23,102 nucleotides of DNA from an uncultured Clostridia bacterium (GTDB lineage: Bacteria > Bacillota > Clostridia > Lachnospirales > Anaerotignaceae), in assembly GCA_910587195.1 (NCBI GenBank), contig CAJUKL010000014.1, forward strand, positions 15,125 to 38,226. Reading direction: 5' to 3'. The notes beneath the pieces were generated by a model. The model ran no database searches and had not been told where the DNA came from. It was given only the letters and a program-made list of their open reading frames with translations. Position numbers and translations under genes: made by a program. This document shows positions 7,166 to 15,860 of this stretch, in pieces; within the stretch, counting starts at the first letter, position 1; every line of letters begins with the position of its first letter.

Positions 7166-7696
7166 TTATTCTTGATTAATTAAATAGGTGTTTATGGTTT
7201 CTAAATATTGCAAAATTCCCTTTTTTTGCACAATGCGATATTGTTCTTCAAAAGCAGAAAGCGGAATGGATTTTCTTCCACCTTGTTGTGCTTCTGTCCA
7301 ATATTTTTCGAGTGTTTCAAAGGGCAAAAAGTAAAAACTATCTATTGTTGAAAAATATACCAATAAAAAAGAAATTCCTTTTTGTTTTTGAAAATCATTC
7401 ATAAATTGAATCTGATGTGGATGAATATTTTGTATCGGCAAACTTTTTAAAGTAGTTTCCTTTGCATCAAAACAAACGGGAATCCCTTGCACCACTCCCA
7501 TATAATCTACTGTACTTTGTTGCTCAAAATAAGCTAGAGTAATTCTTCTTTTTTCATTGTTTACTTTAACTGGCGTAATTGGAGTTGGTATCTTTTGAAA
7601 TAAGGCTAATCCTTTTTGTCTATAAAAATCATTGGTAAAATTGATTAATGTTTCTAGGCTGCTTCCTCGTAATCCTCTTGTATTCCAAAATCCCAT
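7166..7696 (-). CDS. recU: Holliday junction resolvase RecU
   Basis: RecU cuts four-way DNA junctions in recombinational repair and chromosome segregation in Bacillota. The 176-residue protein shows the family landmarks in order: GSSLETLINFTNDFYRQKG (about residues 11-29), KIPTPITPVKV (35-45), STVDYMGVVQG (61-71), CFDAKETTLKSLP (75-87), HQIQFM (94-99), and a GxSFLLVYF-type strand near 110. Asp64, Asp77 and Lys79 form the expected metal-binding cluster. Bacillus RecU has FEAKET where this has FDAKET, a conservative change. It is somewhat shorter than the B. subtilis protein (about 206 residues), mainly at the N terminus. The start is ATG with AGGAG eight bases upstream. It follows queG by 10 bp and is surely co-transcribed with it. 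Confidence 0.92.
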   Translation of the reverse strand: MGFWNTRGLRGSSLETLINFTNDFYRQKGLALFQKIPTPITPVKVNNEKRRITLAYFEQQSTVDYMGVVQGIPVCFDAKETTLKSLPIQNIHPHQIQFMNDFQKQKGISFLLVYFSTIDSFYFLPFETLEKYWTEAQQGGRKSIPLSAFEEQYRIVQKKGILQYLETINTYLINQE

Positions 7697-7706
7697 ATTT
7701 TTTCTC

Positions 7707-8678
7707 CTAAAAATTATTAAAATTATAAATTGCTTTAAGTGCTGTCTGTTGTATCAATTCTCTTTTATCCTGCAAGGCATTTTGCAGTAAGGGTAAGGCC
7801 TTTTCATTTTTACTATTTCCTAATGCAATTATCGCATTTCTTTGTAATATTTTTTTTCCTCTCCAGCCTGCTGCTGTTTTTCCAATTTTATCCATAAAAT
7901 CTTTATTAGAACAATAAAGCAATTCTTCTAAAGAAAAACTGGTATTCTTTTCTTCCAAAGATTGTAATACTTTTTGATTTTTAGGGCAAACAATTTGACA
8001 AACATCACAACCATATAATTGTTTCCCCATTGTTTTCATAACTTCTGTTGGCAAAACTGTTTTTGTTTGTGTTAAATAGGAAATACATTTTTTTATTTCA
8101 AATTTTTCTGACAAGGCACCTGTAGGACAGGCAACACGACAATAATTACAACTTCCACAGTCCCCTATGATACGTTTTTTTTCCTCTAACGCTATATTTG
8201 TCATCATATAGCCAATAAAGACGAGAGAACCGAATTTTTGGGTATGAAGGCAATGATTTTTTCCTATCCATCCCAAACCTGCACGAACAGCTAATGCTCT
8301 ATCTATCAATGGGCCTGTATCTACAAAAGATTGATACTCAAAATTAGAAATGCTTTGCTGCAAAAGCTGCGCTAGTGCTTCCAAATGTTTCTTTAATAAC
8401 ACATGATAATCTGTTCCTACAGCCGCAATGGAAAATTCTCCTGTTAATTCCTGTCTTTCTTGCTTTTTACGATACTGATAAGGCATTGCCAAAACAAGAA
8501 TACTTTTTGCATTTTTCATGGTTAAAGTGGGATAAATACGCTTCTGTATGTCCTGCTCCACAAAACCTTTTAAATCTTCATTAATTGAGGATTCTCGCAA
8601 CTCTAAAAAAGGTTCTGCTGTTGTAATGCCTATTTCTAAATTTCTACTTTTTGCAAAATTATAGATTTGTTCTATCAT
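7707..8678 (-). CDS. queG: Epoxyqueuosine reductase QueG
   Basis: QueG performs the last step of queuosine synthesis in tRNA, reducing epoxyqueuosine with a cobalamin cofactor and two [4Fe-4S] clusters. The 323-residue protein has GTDYHVLL near residue 88, FVDTGPLIDRALAVRAGLGWIGKN (118-141) with the proposed catalytic Asp120, and a first cluster CGSCNYCRVACP (Cys174, 177, 180, 184). Cys198 and a second motif GCDVCQIVCP (Cys224, 227, 231) follow. A short HEAT-like C-terminal tail (about 275-323) is present. It is a little shorter than the E. coli enzyme. The start has GGAGA five bases upstream. It heads a run of four minus-strand genes. Confidence 0.94.
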   Translation of the reverse strand: MIEQIYNFAKSRNLEIGITTAEPFLELRESSINEDLKGFVEQDIQKRIYPTLTMKNAKSILVLAMPYQYRKKQERQELTGEFSIAAVGTDYHVLLKKHLEALAQLLQQSISNFEYQSFVDTGPLIDRALAVRAGLGWIGKNHCLHTQKFGSLVFIGYMMTNIALEEKKRIIGDCGSCNYCRVACPTGALSEKFEIKKCISYLTQTKTVLPTEVMKTMGKQLYGCDVCQIVCPKNQKVLQSLEEKNTSFSLEELLYCSNKDFMDKIGKTAAGWRGKKILQRNAIIALGNSKNEKALPLLQNALQDKRELIQQTALKAIYNFNNF

Positions 8679-8702
8679 ATGTTCTCCTTTTTTTTACCGT
8701 GT

Positions 8703-8729
8703 AAAAAGAACACCCCATATGGAGTGTTC
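8703..8729 (-). terminator. Rho-independent terminator of the SLH operon
   Basis: GAACACCCC at 8708-8716 pairs with GGAGTGTTC at 8721-8729 around an ATAT loop, with one G-U pair. On the minus strand five T follow (8703-8707). It lies just past the stop of the SLH surface protein gene and separates that operon from queG. Confidence 0.85.
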
Positions 8730-8739
8730 TCTTTTCTTG

Positions 8740-11700
8740 TTATTTTTCTGGACCTTCAATTCCATCTGGATGAACAATTGTAATATATCTCTTGTCTATT
8801 CCAACATCTCTCCAGCTTGGTCTTCTACCTCTTAAAGAAGAATCAAAATCATCAATGATTGTTCTTTCTATAAAGACTAAATTTAATCTACCTATAGTAT
8901 TACCATTAATATCACAAAATTCATATGGGAATGTAATACTAGAGCCACCTAAAGGAATGTTGGTATATGTTACTGTAAAGGACGTAATTCCTTCCTCTGC
9001 TCTACCTTGTACATCTCTAGGCATACCCATAGTAATATCTTGCGCTGTCATACGGAATGACGTTCTAGCTCCTCTCTGAATTTCCATTCCACTTTTTGGT
9101 TCAACTTCTAAGTTATTATACAAAAATTCGTAGGTTAATGGATTGATAGAGCCATCTCTACCTTTATAGTATAAAGCATCATCAGAAGTTACGGTAACTG
9201 TACCAGTATAAAGCATTTCAGGGTCTTCTACATCATATGGTCTAACAGAATATCTTACTGTAAGATTTGGAGGAATTAAGTCTAATCCTCTAAATTCATC
9301 AGACCATTTTACTTCAGAATCCATGCCTAAATCACTGCTTGTTCCCAAAAAGTTTCTTGCTACTGCATGGAAAATATATGGTGTTTCTAATTGTAAGCCT
9401 TTTACTGGAATTTCAATTGTTGTCATTCCTACTTCTGGGTCAACTTTTACAACCTGTGCTCCTCTAAGAAGTGGCTGATTACTAGGTACTGTATAACCGT
9501 TTTTAATTTGTTCTGCATTAATTTCGCCACCAGCATAGCCATTTTGGTCTGCTGCTGTTTTTGCTGGATAAACAACATACCATAATTCACAAGTTTTATC
9601 TACTGTAAGACGAACTGTAACAGAATCTGCTGAATTTTCATTGTTTTGAACAAGGATATTTGTAATCGTTGGTGGAACCAATGCCTTTGTTTTAAAACGG
9701 TTAATATACAATGGAGAAGGCTCTGCTGGTGTTCCCTTTAAAACACTATACATAATATATTCTGTGTCTGGTATCAAGCCCTCTATTTCCAGGTTATCCA
9801 TAATAATATATGGATTTGCAATTTCATGGCGACCTTTGATAACATTTGCGCCATTGATTGTACCATAAAATACATCTTGTGAAGTAATCATTGCATTTTC
9901 AACATTCGCACGTGGCAATATCATATAGTACATCGTTGCTGGTTTATCTGTCTGCAAACGTGGACGAATGGTATAATCTGATACATACTCATAATTTTGA
10001 GGGAATTCCGTTGGAGAATTAGATTGAAATTCATCCAGCATTGGATAATTTTCAATAAATTTTGGTACTACTGTATCTGTAAACGGAATTGTCATTTCAA
10101 ATGGCATAGGATTGGTTACTTCCAATGCACCTGCTGTAATCGCATCATCAAAACCCTCTACTGGAGAACCTGCTACTGGCTGCAAAGTTGTTCTGGAGCC
10201 AACAACGCACTTGATACTCATTTTTACATTTGCTGTCCAGCCTGCACTTTCTGGTTTACCATCAATACTACGTACTTTAATGGCATATTCTTTTGCTTCC
10301 AACTGATTAAATCTTTCAAATAAATAAGTTGGCTCATTTTGCATTACCCTGTCTAAAATGTGGTGTAAAGAAATACCATTCGTACCTGTGTCACTGTCAC
10401 TTGCATTAATCTGTGCATCATAATCTGTTTCTTGCCCTGTTGCTAAATCAATTCTTTTTCCTGTCAATAATCTAAAATCTGTATCATTAATCCCCTTTTC
10501 ATACAAGTCAAAAGTGATATTAGAATCAGAATAGATTAACATATCATAAAGCAATTCATCATTTGTATCATTGGATTGTGGTACTGCTGTAAAAGTTACA
10601 TCATAATCCTGTGGCGCAATAGTTTGTGTCAAAGATACCAGTGATGGCACTGTACGGAACTCTGGCAACATGGTTTTATCTTCCATTTTATTATTAGAAG
10701 TATCTACAATTTTATTTAACTCAAACTGATATTTTGAGCCACTACTCATTGGAATAGAACGTGATGGGAAAGTTACTACTGTTTTCCCTTTTTCTAAAGT
10801 CACTGTTGCTCTATTAAAATTAATTTCAACTGTTTTTCTTTCTGCTGTTGTAATATCATACAAAGTAATATGTTCTGCTAAATTTTCTGGAGAAAGGTCA
10901 ACAAATTCCTCATCTTGTATTACTTTTACTTCTTCACTAAATACAATTCTTACATCAGAAGAAACTGCTGGATAATCATTTAATAACTCTGTAAATTCTT
11001 GTTCTGCTGTTGGTGGAATTTCATCTAATGTTTTAATTAACAATTTTTTGACTTCAGACATATTTCCATTATTATCAACTGCCACCATATAAAGGTCATA
11101 AGCAATTTGTTCTTGCAGTCGATTAACATTTATTTTGCCTTCTGTTTCTGCTTTAGCACTTCCAGAGCCTTTAGAAACACCAGTTGCACCATTGATAATT
11201 GCCAATTTTGCTTCATCAGAAGTCAATGGAGGAATCGTCAAAGAGCCTACTGGTGGAGGTGGAAAATCTTCCCCTCTATCCATTGCAACATAATATACTC
11301 TTGCATCCTCATTTACTTTATAAAGCACTTCTACAGAATTTTTGGTTGTTTTATTGGGTTTTGGATAATCCTCCATAAATTCTGGAGGGGTTCTATCATC
11401 TGTATTAAATGTCAGTTTTTTCATTGCAGTATCTTTTTCGCCATCATTTCCTACAATATACAAGTCATAGGTTTGTTTTTCTTCCAATCCCGAAATACCA
11501 AAATTAAATTCTATATTCTTTTTACAATCCTTGATAGTGCCTTTTGCTAAATTTCCGCTCAAATTTCCTCGTCTTACTTCATACTGTGTAGGCGCCAAGC
11601 TGCCGGTTGGGAATAATGCCCAATAGGTGGTTAAATCCTTATTCGTAACAGCAGCAACAGTTACAGTTGTATGAGTCGATTCTTTAATTCTAGGATAACC

Positions 11701-13419
11701 AGATAAATACTGTGGATTAGTACTATCTCCTGTTACAAAGGTTCTTTTTTCCCTTGTACTCATGTCATCCCTATCATCTACCAAAGCGGCCGTTAAAACA
11801 TATTCTGCATCTTTTGTCAAACCTGTTACGGTAATAGTGTACTCTTTATTAGACTCTGCAACACTAACTGTACCAGATTTTAAAATATTTACATTTTTCT
11901 TTGGATTACGCAATTCATCATCTGTTACAGATTCCTTATCTGATTCTGTTACTGCCCAGTAAATTCTACCTGGTTTATTGGTTTTTACAAGGAAAGTTGC
12001 TTTTGTAGATTCTATAATATCCTCTTTTGGATATCTACTTAATATTCTAGGGAAAGAAGAAGCTTCTTCTGCATCTTTACTTGTCATTTTTTTGCCATTG
12101 ATGGTTGCAGTTGCGCCTGGACGTAAAATAATACTATCTGGCAACATAGAAATTTTTACACCATCTGCATTAATGGTTGCCTGTCCAATATCCCCATCTC
12201 CATTGATGGTAGTAGTAACATCAATAATTGCTTCTGAAACATAAGCACGTTCTTCAATTTTTGTTGTACTATTAGTAGCTGTTTCATCAATCACAAGTGT
12301 ATTGATTTCACCAGAATCTAAATAGAGATTATTTTTTTCTCCCTTCACCGTTACTGTGCCAAAACTACCCCTTAAATGTAAATATGTATTTTCTGGTCCA
12401 TTGAGTTCTACATTTTCAAAACCACCTTCTACGTCAGAAAGTTCTTCTAAATAAGAATTGGATTTTGCTTTTGTATTTCTAATTTGGGTGCTTCCATCTA
12501 CTTTTACAGAAACTGGTTTATCTTCTGGTGCATCTATAATCATTTCATTTACAGAAGAATCTGTAAAAATAATACTACTTGCGCCAACATTACTTTCTCC
12601 GCCACCACTAATAATCACCTGTCCGGTTACGGTTACATTATCCAGATTGGTATAACCAAGTTCTACCCCTTCTGTAATATATAAATCTCCATTAATAACC
12701 GTATCCCGAAGGGTTACACCTGATTTGGATATTGTTACATTGCCATCTACAGTACGATAGCTATAATTGCCAGGTTGATTAATAATTTTTCCTAAAGCAG
12801 TATACAAAATGGTTCCTGCTTCTGCCCTTGTAATATTATTTTTGGGGCGAAATGTTCCATCTTTATAACCAGCAATCACACCTTTATCTGATGCTACATT
12901 GATAGAGCCACGGCTCCATGTTGGAAAATCAATGCCATCTATAAAGTCTGTATTCACTCTATTATCTTCTTCATATTTTAAATTTCTTGTTAAAAAGGCA
13001 ACTGCTTGCTCTCTTGTTAAATTGTCAGAAGCACCAGAAACATTTTTACCATTTCCTACAAAATAACCTTGTGTAGCTGCAATATCAATCTCATTGGCAT
13101 ACCATTCTGTACCAGTAATATCTCTAAATTTTGTTTTTCCAGTTGTTTCATGGTATCCCATTCCTTTATTCAACATGGTCACAAATTCTGCTCTTGTAAT
13201 GTCATTGTCTGGATTCATATTTCCATTGGTATCTCCCAGCATAATGCCATTATCATACAAACTTCTTAAATAAGGTTCTGCCCATGTACTGCCATTCATA
13301 TTAAAGCCTGCTGCATAAGTTTGTTTTAAAAACAAACCATCTAAAACTTGACCTCCTAAGATAGAAATTGCAGCAGCAACGGCTATCCATTTTTTTGCTT
13401 TGCCCTGCATTTTTTTCAT
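8740..13419 (-). CDS. Giant SLH-domain surface protein with repeated Ig/Fn3-like modules
   Basis: This is a 1559-residue exported protein anchored to the cell wall by three SLH domains. The signal peptide spans about residues 1-37 (cut near TYAA). SLH domains lie at about 43-88, 98-148 and 158-212, each with its TRAE or TREQ motif. Residues about 222-440 are rich in short beta repeats (GDLYITEG, GQVIISGG, INGDGDIGQATIN) and look like a beta-solenoid. From about 460 come several beta-sandwich modules that begin with a YP motif and contain a YW or YY strand about 30 residues later (near 460, 571, 680 and 1120). A Big_5/SbsA-like module (VRIVFSEEVKV) lies at about 800-920, and more beta modules run to the end. 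ATG has GGAGGA nine bases upstream and overlaps the PilZ stop (ATGA). It is probably structural or adhesive. The ligand is unknown. Confidence 0.88.
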   Translation of the reverse strand: MKKMQGKAKKWIAVAAAISILGGQVLDGLFLKQTYAAGFNMNGSTWAEPYLRSLYDNGIMLGDTNGNMNPDNDITRAEFVTMLNKGMGYHETTGKTKFRDITGTEWYANEIDIAATQGYFVGNGKNVSGASDNLTREQAVAFLTRNLKYEEDNRVNTDFIDGIDFPTWSRGSINVASDKGVIAGYKDGTFRPKNNITRAEAGTILYTALGKIINQPGNYSYRTVDGNVTISKSGVTLRDTVINGDLYITEGVELGYTNLDNVTVTGQVIISGGGESNVGASSIIFTDSSVNEMIIDAPEDKPVSVKVDGSTQIRNTKAKSNSYLEELSDVEGGFENVELNGPENTYLHLRGSFGTVTVKGEKNNLYLDSGEINTLVIDETATNSTTKIEERAYVSEAIIDVTTTINGDGDIGQATINADGVKISMLPDSIILRPGATATINGKKMTSKDAEEASSFPRILSRYPKEDIIESTKATFLVKTNKPGRIYWAVTESDKESVTDDELRNPKKNVNILKSGTVSVAESNKEYTITVTGLTKDAEYVLTAALVDDRDDMSTREKRTFVTGDSTNPQYLSGYPRIKESTHTTVTVAAVTNKDLTTYWALFPTGSLAPTQYEVRRGNLSGNLAKGTIKDCKKNIEFNFGISGLEEKQTYDLYIVGNDGEKDTAMKKLTFNTDDRTPPEFMEDYPKPNKTTKNSVEVLYKVNEDARVYYVAMDRGEDFPPPPVGSLTIPPLTSDEAKLAIINGATGVSKGSGSAKAETEGKINVNRLQEQIAYDLYMVAVDNNGNMSEVKKLLIKTLDEIPPTAEQEFTELLNDYPAVSSDVRIVFSEEVKVIQDEEFVDLSPENLAEHITLYDITTAERKTVEINFNRATVTLEKGKTVVTFPSRSIPMSSGSKYQFELNKIVDTSNNKMEDKTMLPEFRTVPSLVSLTQTIAPQDYDVTFTAVPQSNDTNDELLYDMLIYSDSNITFDLYEKGINDTDFRLLTGKRIDLATGQETDYDAQINASDSDTGTNGISLHHILDRVMQNEPTYLFERFNQLEAKEYAIKVRSIDGKPESAGWTANVKMSIKCVVGSRTTLQPVAGSPVEGFDDAITAGALEVTNPMPFEMTIPFTDTVVPKFIENYPMLDEFQSNSPTEFPQNYEYVSDYTIRPRLQTDKPATMYYMILPRANVENAMITSQDVFYGTINGANVIKGRHEIANPYIIMDNLEIEGLIPDTEYIMYSVLKGTPAEPSPLYINRFKTKALVPPTITNILVQNNENSADSVTVRLTVDKTCELWYVVYPAKTAADQNGYAGGEINAEQIKNGYTVPSNQPLLRGAQVVKVDPEVGMTTIEIPVKGLQLETPYIFHAVARNFLGTSSDLGMDSEVKWSDEFRGLDLIPPNLTVRYSVRPYDVEDPEMLYTGTVTVTSDDALYYKGRDGSINPLTYEFLYNNLEVEPKSGMEIQRGARTSFRMTAQDITMGMPRDVQGRAEEGITSFTVTYTNIPLGGSSITFPYEFCDINGNTIGRLNLVFIERTIIDDFDSSLRGRRPSWRDVGIDKRYITIVHPDGIEGPEK

Positions 13420-14036
13420 CTATTTTTCTCCTCCATAATTCTTTTATGATGACGACGCATTTGTAGTCTAAAAATTGCTTCTCGCAACATTCGTTCCTCT
13501 ACAATGTTAAGGTCTGAAAATTTACTGCCATAAACATATTGATTTTGTTCTGGCTGAAATTCTTTTCTAACAATATCTAAATCTACAACAATAGGGTCTG
13601 AGGTGACATGAATCACCACTTCATACTTATTTTCTTTGTCTAAATTGGCTTTTGACACAAAACCAATTCCACCACAACTAATATCGTTTGTAGTAATTGG
13701 AATGGAAATAGGAATTTTTTCTTCTTCCTCTGGAAATAATTGAATTAGTTTTGTATCAATACGAATTTTTATTTTAATTTCATTTCGCATTTTAGCACTA
13801 ATATTTACAACCTCACTTAAAGAAAGAAGATTTCCTTTTATTTCTGTGATTTTTCCCTGATAAATTTCTGCATAACTCTGCATTTTATGAAATTTTATCA
13901 ATTCTAAACCATTTAAAAACTTTACATCATCTAATAGTTTCATCGTCATGGTGCTTCCACGACGCTCCATTAAAATAGCTTCTCCTAAAACCATGTCGCT
14001 ATTTTCAGAAAGAATAGCATACTTTTCTTCTGCCAC
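13416..14036 (-). CDS. PilZ-domain protein, probable c-di-GMP sensor
   Basis: This is a soluble protein of 206 residues from the proposed start. The N-terminal half resembles the YcgR-N-type partner domain of flagellar-brake proteins (beta strands, GxxLxL-type turn near 70). The C-terminal half is PilZ-like and has the second nucleotide-binding motif DISCGG (D-x-S-x-x-G). The first motif, normally RxxxR, reads RNEIK, with lysine as the second basic residue. C-di-GMP binding is therefore likely but not certain. GTG at 14036 has a perfect AGGAGG eight bases upstream. A GTG nine bases earlier overlaps that ribosome binding site and is unlikely. The stop overlaps the start of the SLH protein, which couples the two. 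It could tie surface-protein output or function to the motile/sessile signal. Confidence 0.8.
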   Translation of the reverse strand: MAEEKYAILSENSDMVLGEAILMERRGSTMTMKLLDDVKFLNGLELIKFHKMQSYAEIYQGKITEIKGNLLSLSEVVNISAKMRNEIKIKIRIDTKLIQLFPEEEEKIPISIPITTNDISCGGIGFVSKANLDKENKYEVVIHVTSDPIVVDLDIVRKEFQPEQNQYVYGSKFSDLNIVEERMLREAIFRLQMRRHHKRIMEEKNR

Positions 14037-14063
14037 TATAAACACCTCCTAGAAAAATGGGGA

Positions 14064-14360
14064 TTATTCTTCCTCTTCTTCCTCTTGTGCAAATTTTAGA
14101 AAGAATACATAAATATCTACTACTGCCTTATAAAGTTCTTCTGGTATTTCTGAGCCTAGTTCTAGTTGCGTCAATATTGTGGTTAAAGAAGTATCTTCAT
14201 AAATAGGAACTTTATTTTCTCCTGCAATTTCTACAATCTTCTCTGCAATATGCCCTATTCCAGATGCTACAATAACAGGTGCAATATTTTTATCAACATC
14301 ATAACGCAACGCTACTGCCCTTTTATTTAATTTGTCATTAAATCCTGACATTGACTGCAT
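14064..14360 (-). CDS. FlhB C-terminal-domain protein (FlhX/YlqH-like)
   Basis: This 98-residue protein corresponds only to the cytoplasmic C-terminal domain of the flagellar export switch FlhB. It contains KRAVALRYDVDKNIAPVIVASGIGHIAEKI split across residues 13-42, then VPIYEDTSL, LELGSEIPEELYKAVVDIYVFF, and a Glu-only tail. It lacks the membrane part and the NPTH self-cleavage site, as do B. subtilis YlqH and other FlhX proteins, which can partly stand in for the cleaved FlhB tail. Its start overlaps the end of the FliK-like gene by 23 bases. ATG 14360 has AAGGA only three bases away and ATG 14351 has it at 12, so the exact start is open. Gene order FliK-like then FlhX-like matches ylqG-ylqH of Bacillus. 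Confidence 0.85.
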   Translation of the reverse strand: MQSMSGFNDKLNKRAVALRYDVDKNIAPVIVASGIGHIAEKIVEIAGENKVPIYEDTSLTTILTQLELGSEIPEELYKAVVDIYVFFLKFAQEEEEEE

Positions 14361-15762
14361 TCATCCTTTCATATAGCTTAGGAAATACCTCTGATATTGT
14401 TTTTGGTGACTGCAAAACATCCGTATGCAAAGATTGAAAATGCAAACCATTTCTTTCCATAATATTGCCGACACCTTCTTGAATCATTTTTTTGTGAGCA
14501 GACAATTTTTCTGGATAATACAACTGCATATCCACATTATCTTCTCTGGAAAGAAGAATCATTTCAAAATAGCCTACATCCTTAATGTCAAATTTAATAA
14601 ACAACTTTACCTGTTTTTCCCTTTCTCCATTGCTATTTTTTTCTTGTGACTGGTCATCTGGGTCTATCCACATTTCTGAAAACATTAGTCTGCCATCAAT
14701 ATCTGCTGGAATCATTAAATGAAGCAGCGGCATATAAACACTTTCGTTAAGCAAAAGAGAATTAATAATATTTGCAAAAACAGTTTTTGCCTCATAGGTG
14801 GATTCTGTTCCATTCATTCCTCTTTCTAAAATTTCGGTTAATTTATCTAAAAGAGTATATTGTTCCGTTGCTCTTTCAAACTCTGTATTTGCTAATATTT
14901 TTTCTAATTGCTGCGGAGAAATATCACCCAGTTTTTCTTTTACACTTCCAAAGTTCATTAGCTGAAAAAAAGACTTTAAAAAAGCACTTTTTTCTCCATT
15001 TTCATAACGAGCAATATTAAGTGTAAGCATTGTCATCCAATCTCTTGCTTTACCTAAATCATAGGTTGCACTTACATACTTTGACAAATAAGGTATGATT
15101 TCATTTTTCAGTACTGCTGTATTGGCAGTAGTATCTCCCGGTTCCATTCCAGTATATAACTTCATCATCAATTCTGCAAGAGTATCTCCATAACTTCTTG
15201 GAATAGATTGTTTAATATTTTGTAAATTTTGCATAATCTGATTCATTAAGTGAGGCCCTGCTGACATATCATTATAGCGTTTTAAAAAGTCTAATATACT
15301 AGTTTTTAATTCAACAGAAGGTGTTTGGTCTAATATTTGTCTTAAAACATTAAAAAATGCCCCTTTAAACTTAACAGCAGAAGCAGCTTGATTTTTTAAA
15401 AAATAAACAAGTTCTCCTTCTGTCATTTTGAGCATTTCCATAAAATTTGAAATTTCTTCTGTAAAGTTTTCGCCCATGCCAGAACTAACAACAATTCCCA
15501 TTCTGGAATAAATTAAATCTGTAATCATTTGGGTAAGACCTGGTGTATCTCGCACCATCTGCATAAAGGTTTCATAATTTGATTCATAATTAAGTGCTTT
15601 TCTTTGGGCGTCGGTAGAAACACCCTCTCTGCCATCTGGTCGAACTACCTTTGATGGGTTTACGATGTTTTGTATACTTGTGTCATTTTCTCTTATAGGA
15701 TTGGTTCTTGTAGAATTTTCTGTCCCTGTAAGAGGTGTCGTAACTTTCAATAAATCTGCCAC
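14338..15762 (-). CDS. FliK/YlqG-like protein
   Basis: This 474-residue soluble protein has a low-complexity polar N terminus (about 60 residues) and a long helical middle. Its C-terminal domain (about residues 380-470) resembles the hook-length control domain of FliK: VKLFIKFDIKDVGYFEMILL, then VDMQLYYPEKLSAHKKMIQ and a final long helix ending GLHFQSLHTDV. No signal peptide or membrane segment is visible. The adjoining FlhX-like gene supports a YlqG-type assignment, since FliK binds the FlhB C-terminal domain during export switching. GTG at 15762 has AGGTG six bases upstream. A GTG at 15771 is in frame but overlaps that site. It is the first gene of the operon behind a sigma-28-like promoter. 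The exact function is unknown. Confidence 0.72.
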   Translation of the reverse strand: MADLLKVTTPLTGTENSTRTNPIRENDTSIQNIVNPSKVVRPDGREGVSTDAQRKALNYESNYETFMQMVRDTPGLTQMITDLIYSRMGIVVSSGMGENFTEEISNFMEMLKMTEGELVYFLKNQAASAVKFKGAFFNVLRQILDQTPSVELKTSILDFLKRYNDMSAGPHLMNQIMQNLQNIKQSIPRSYGDTLAELMMKLYTGMEPGDTTANTAVLKNEIIPYLSKYVSATYDLGKARDWMTMLTLNIARYENGEKSAFLKSFFQLMNFGSVKEKLGDISPQQLEKILANTEFERATEQYTLLDKLTEILERGMNGTESTYEAKTVFANIINSLLLNESVYMPLLHLMIPADIDGRLMFSEMWIDPDDQSQEKNSNGEREKQVKLFIKFDIKDVGYFEMILLSREDNVDMQLYYPEKLSAHKKMIQEGVGNIMERNGLHFQSLHTDVLQSPKTISEVFPKLYERMNAVNVRI

Positions 15763-15796
15763 TTTTTTCACCTACACTTTAATAAGATTTATACTA

Positions 15797-15823
15797 TTAT
15801 TTTTTTTCATTATCTGCCGATAT
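15797..15823 (+). promoter_or_regulatory. Candidate sigma-28 promoter for cheA
   Basis: TTAT at 15797-15800, 15 bp, then GCCGATAT at 15816-15823. The -10 element matches the B. subtilis sigma-D consensus exactly. The -35 element is weak. The cheA start codon lies about 30 bases after the expected transcription start. Confidence 0.55.
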
Positions 15824-15836
15824 AGATACTAGATAA
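15810..15836 (-). promoter_or_regulatory. Candidate sigma-28 promoter for the FliK-like/FlhX/PilZ/SLH operon
   Basis: Minus-strand reading gives TTAT, 15 bp, then GCAGATAA, one base from the flagellar -10 consensus GCCGATAA. The expected start of transcription lies about 35 bases before the GTG start codon. It overlaps the divergent cheA candidate. Confidence 0.4.
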
Positions 15837-15860
15837 TAAAAACATATGAGGGGTGTAAGT

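Noticed and set aside
7166..7696. RecU FDAKET in place of FEAKET as an inactivating change
   Set aside because: Asp can fill the same metal-binding role and all other motifs are intact, so activity is expected.
9997..12684. Several plus-strand open frames within the SLH gene region
   Set aside because: They are shadows of the 1559-residue gene, with Cys/Phe/Ser-rich translations and no ribosome binding sites.
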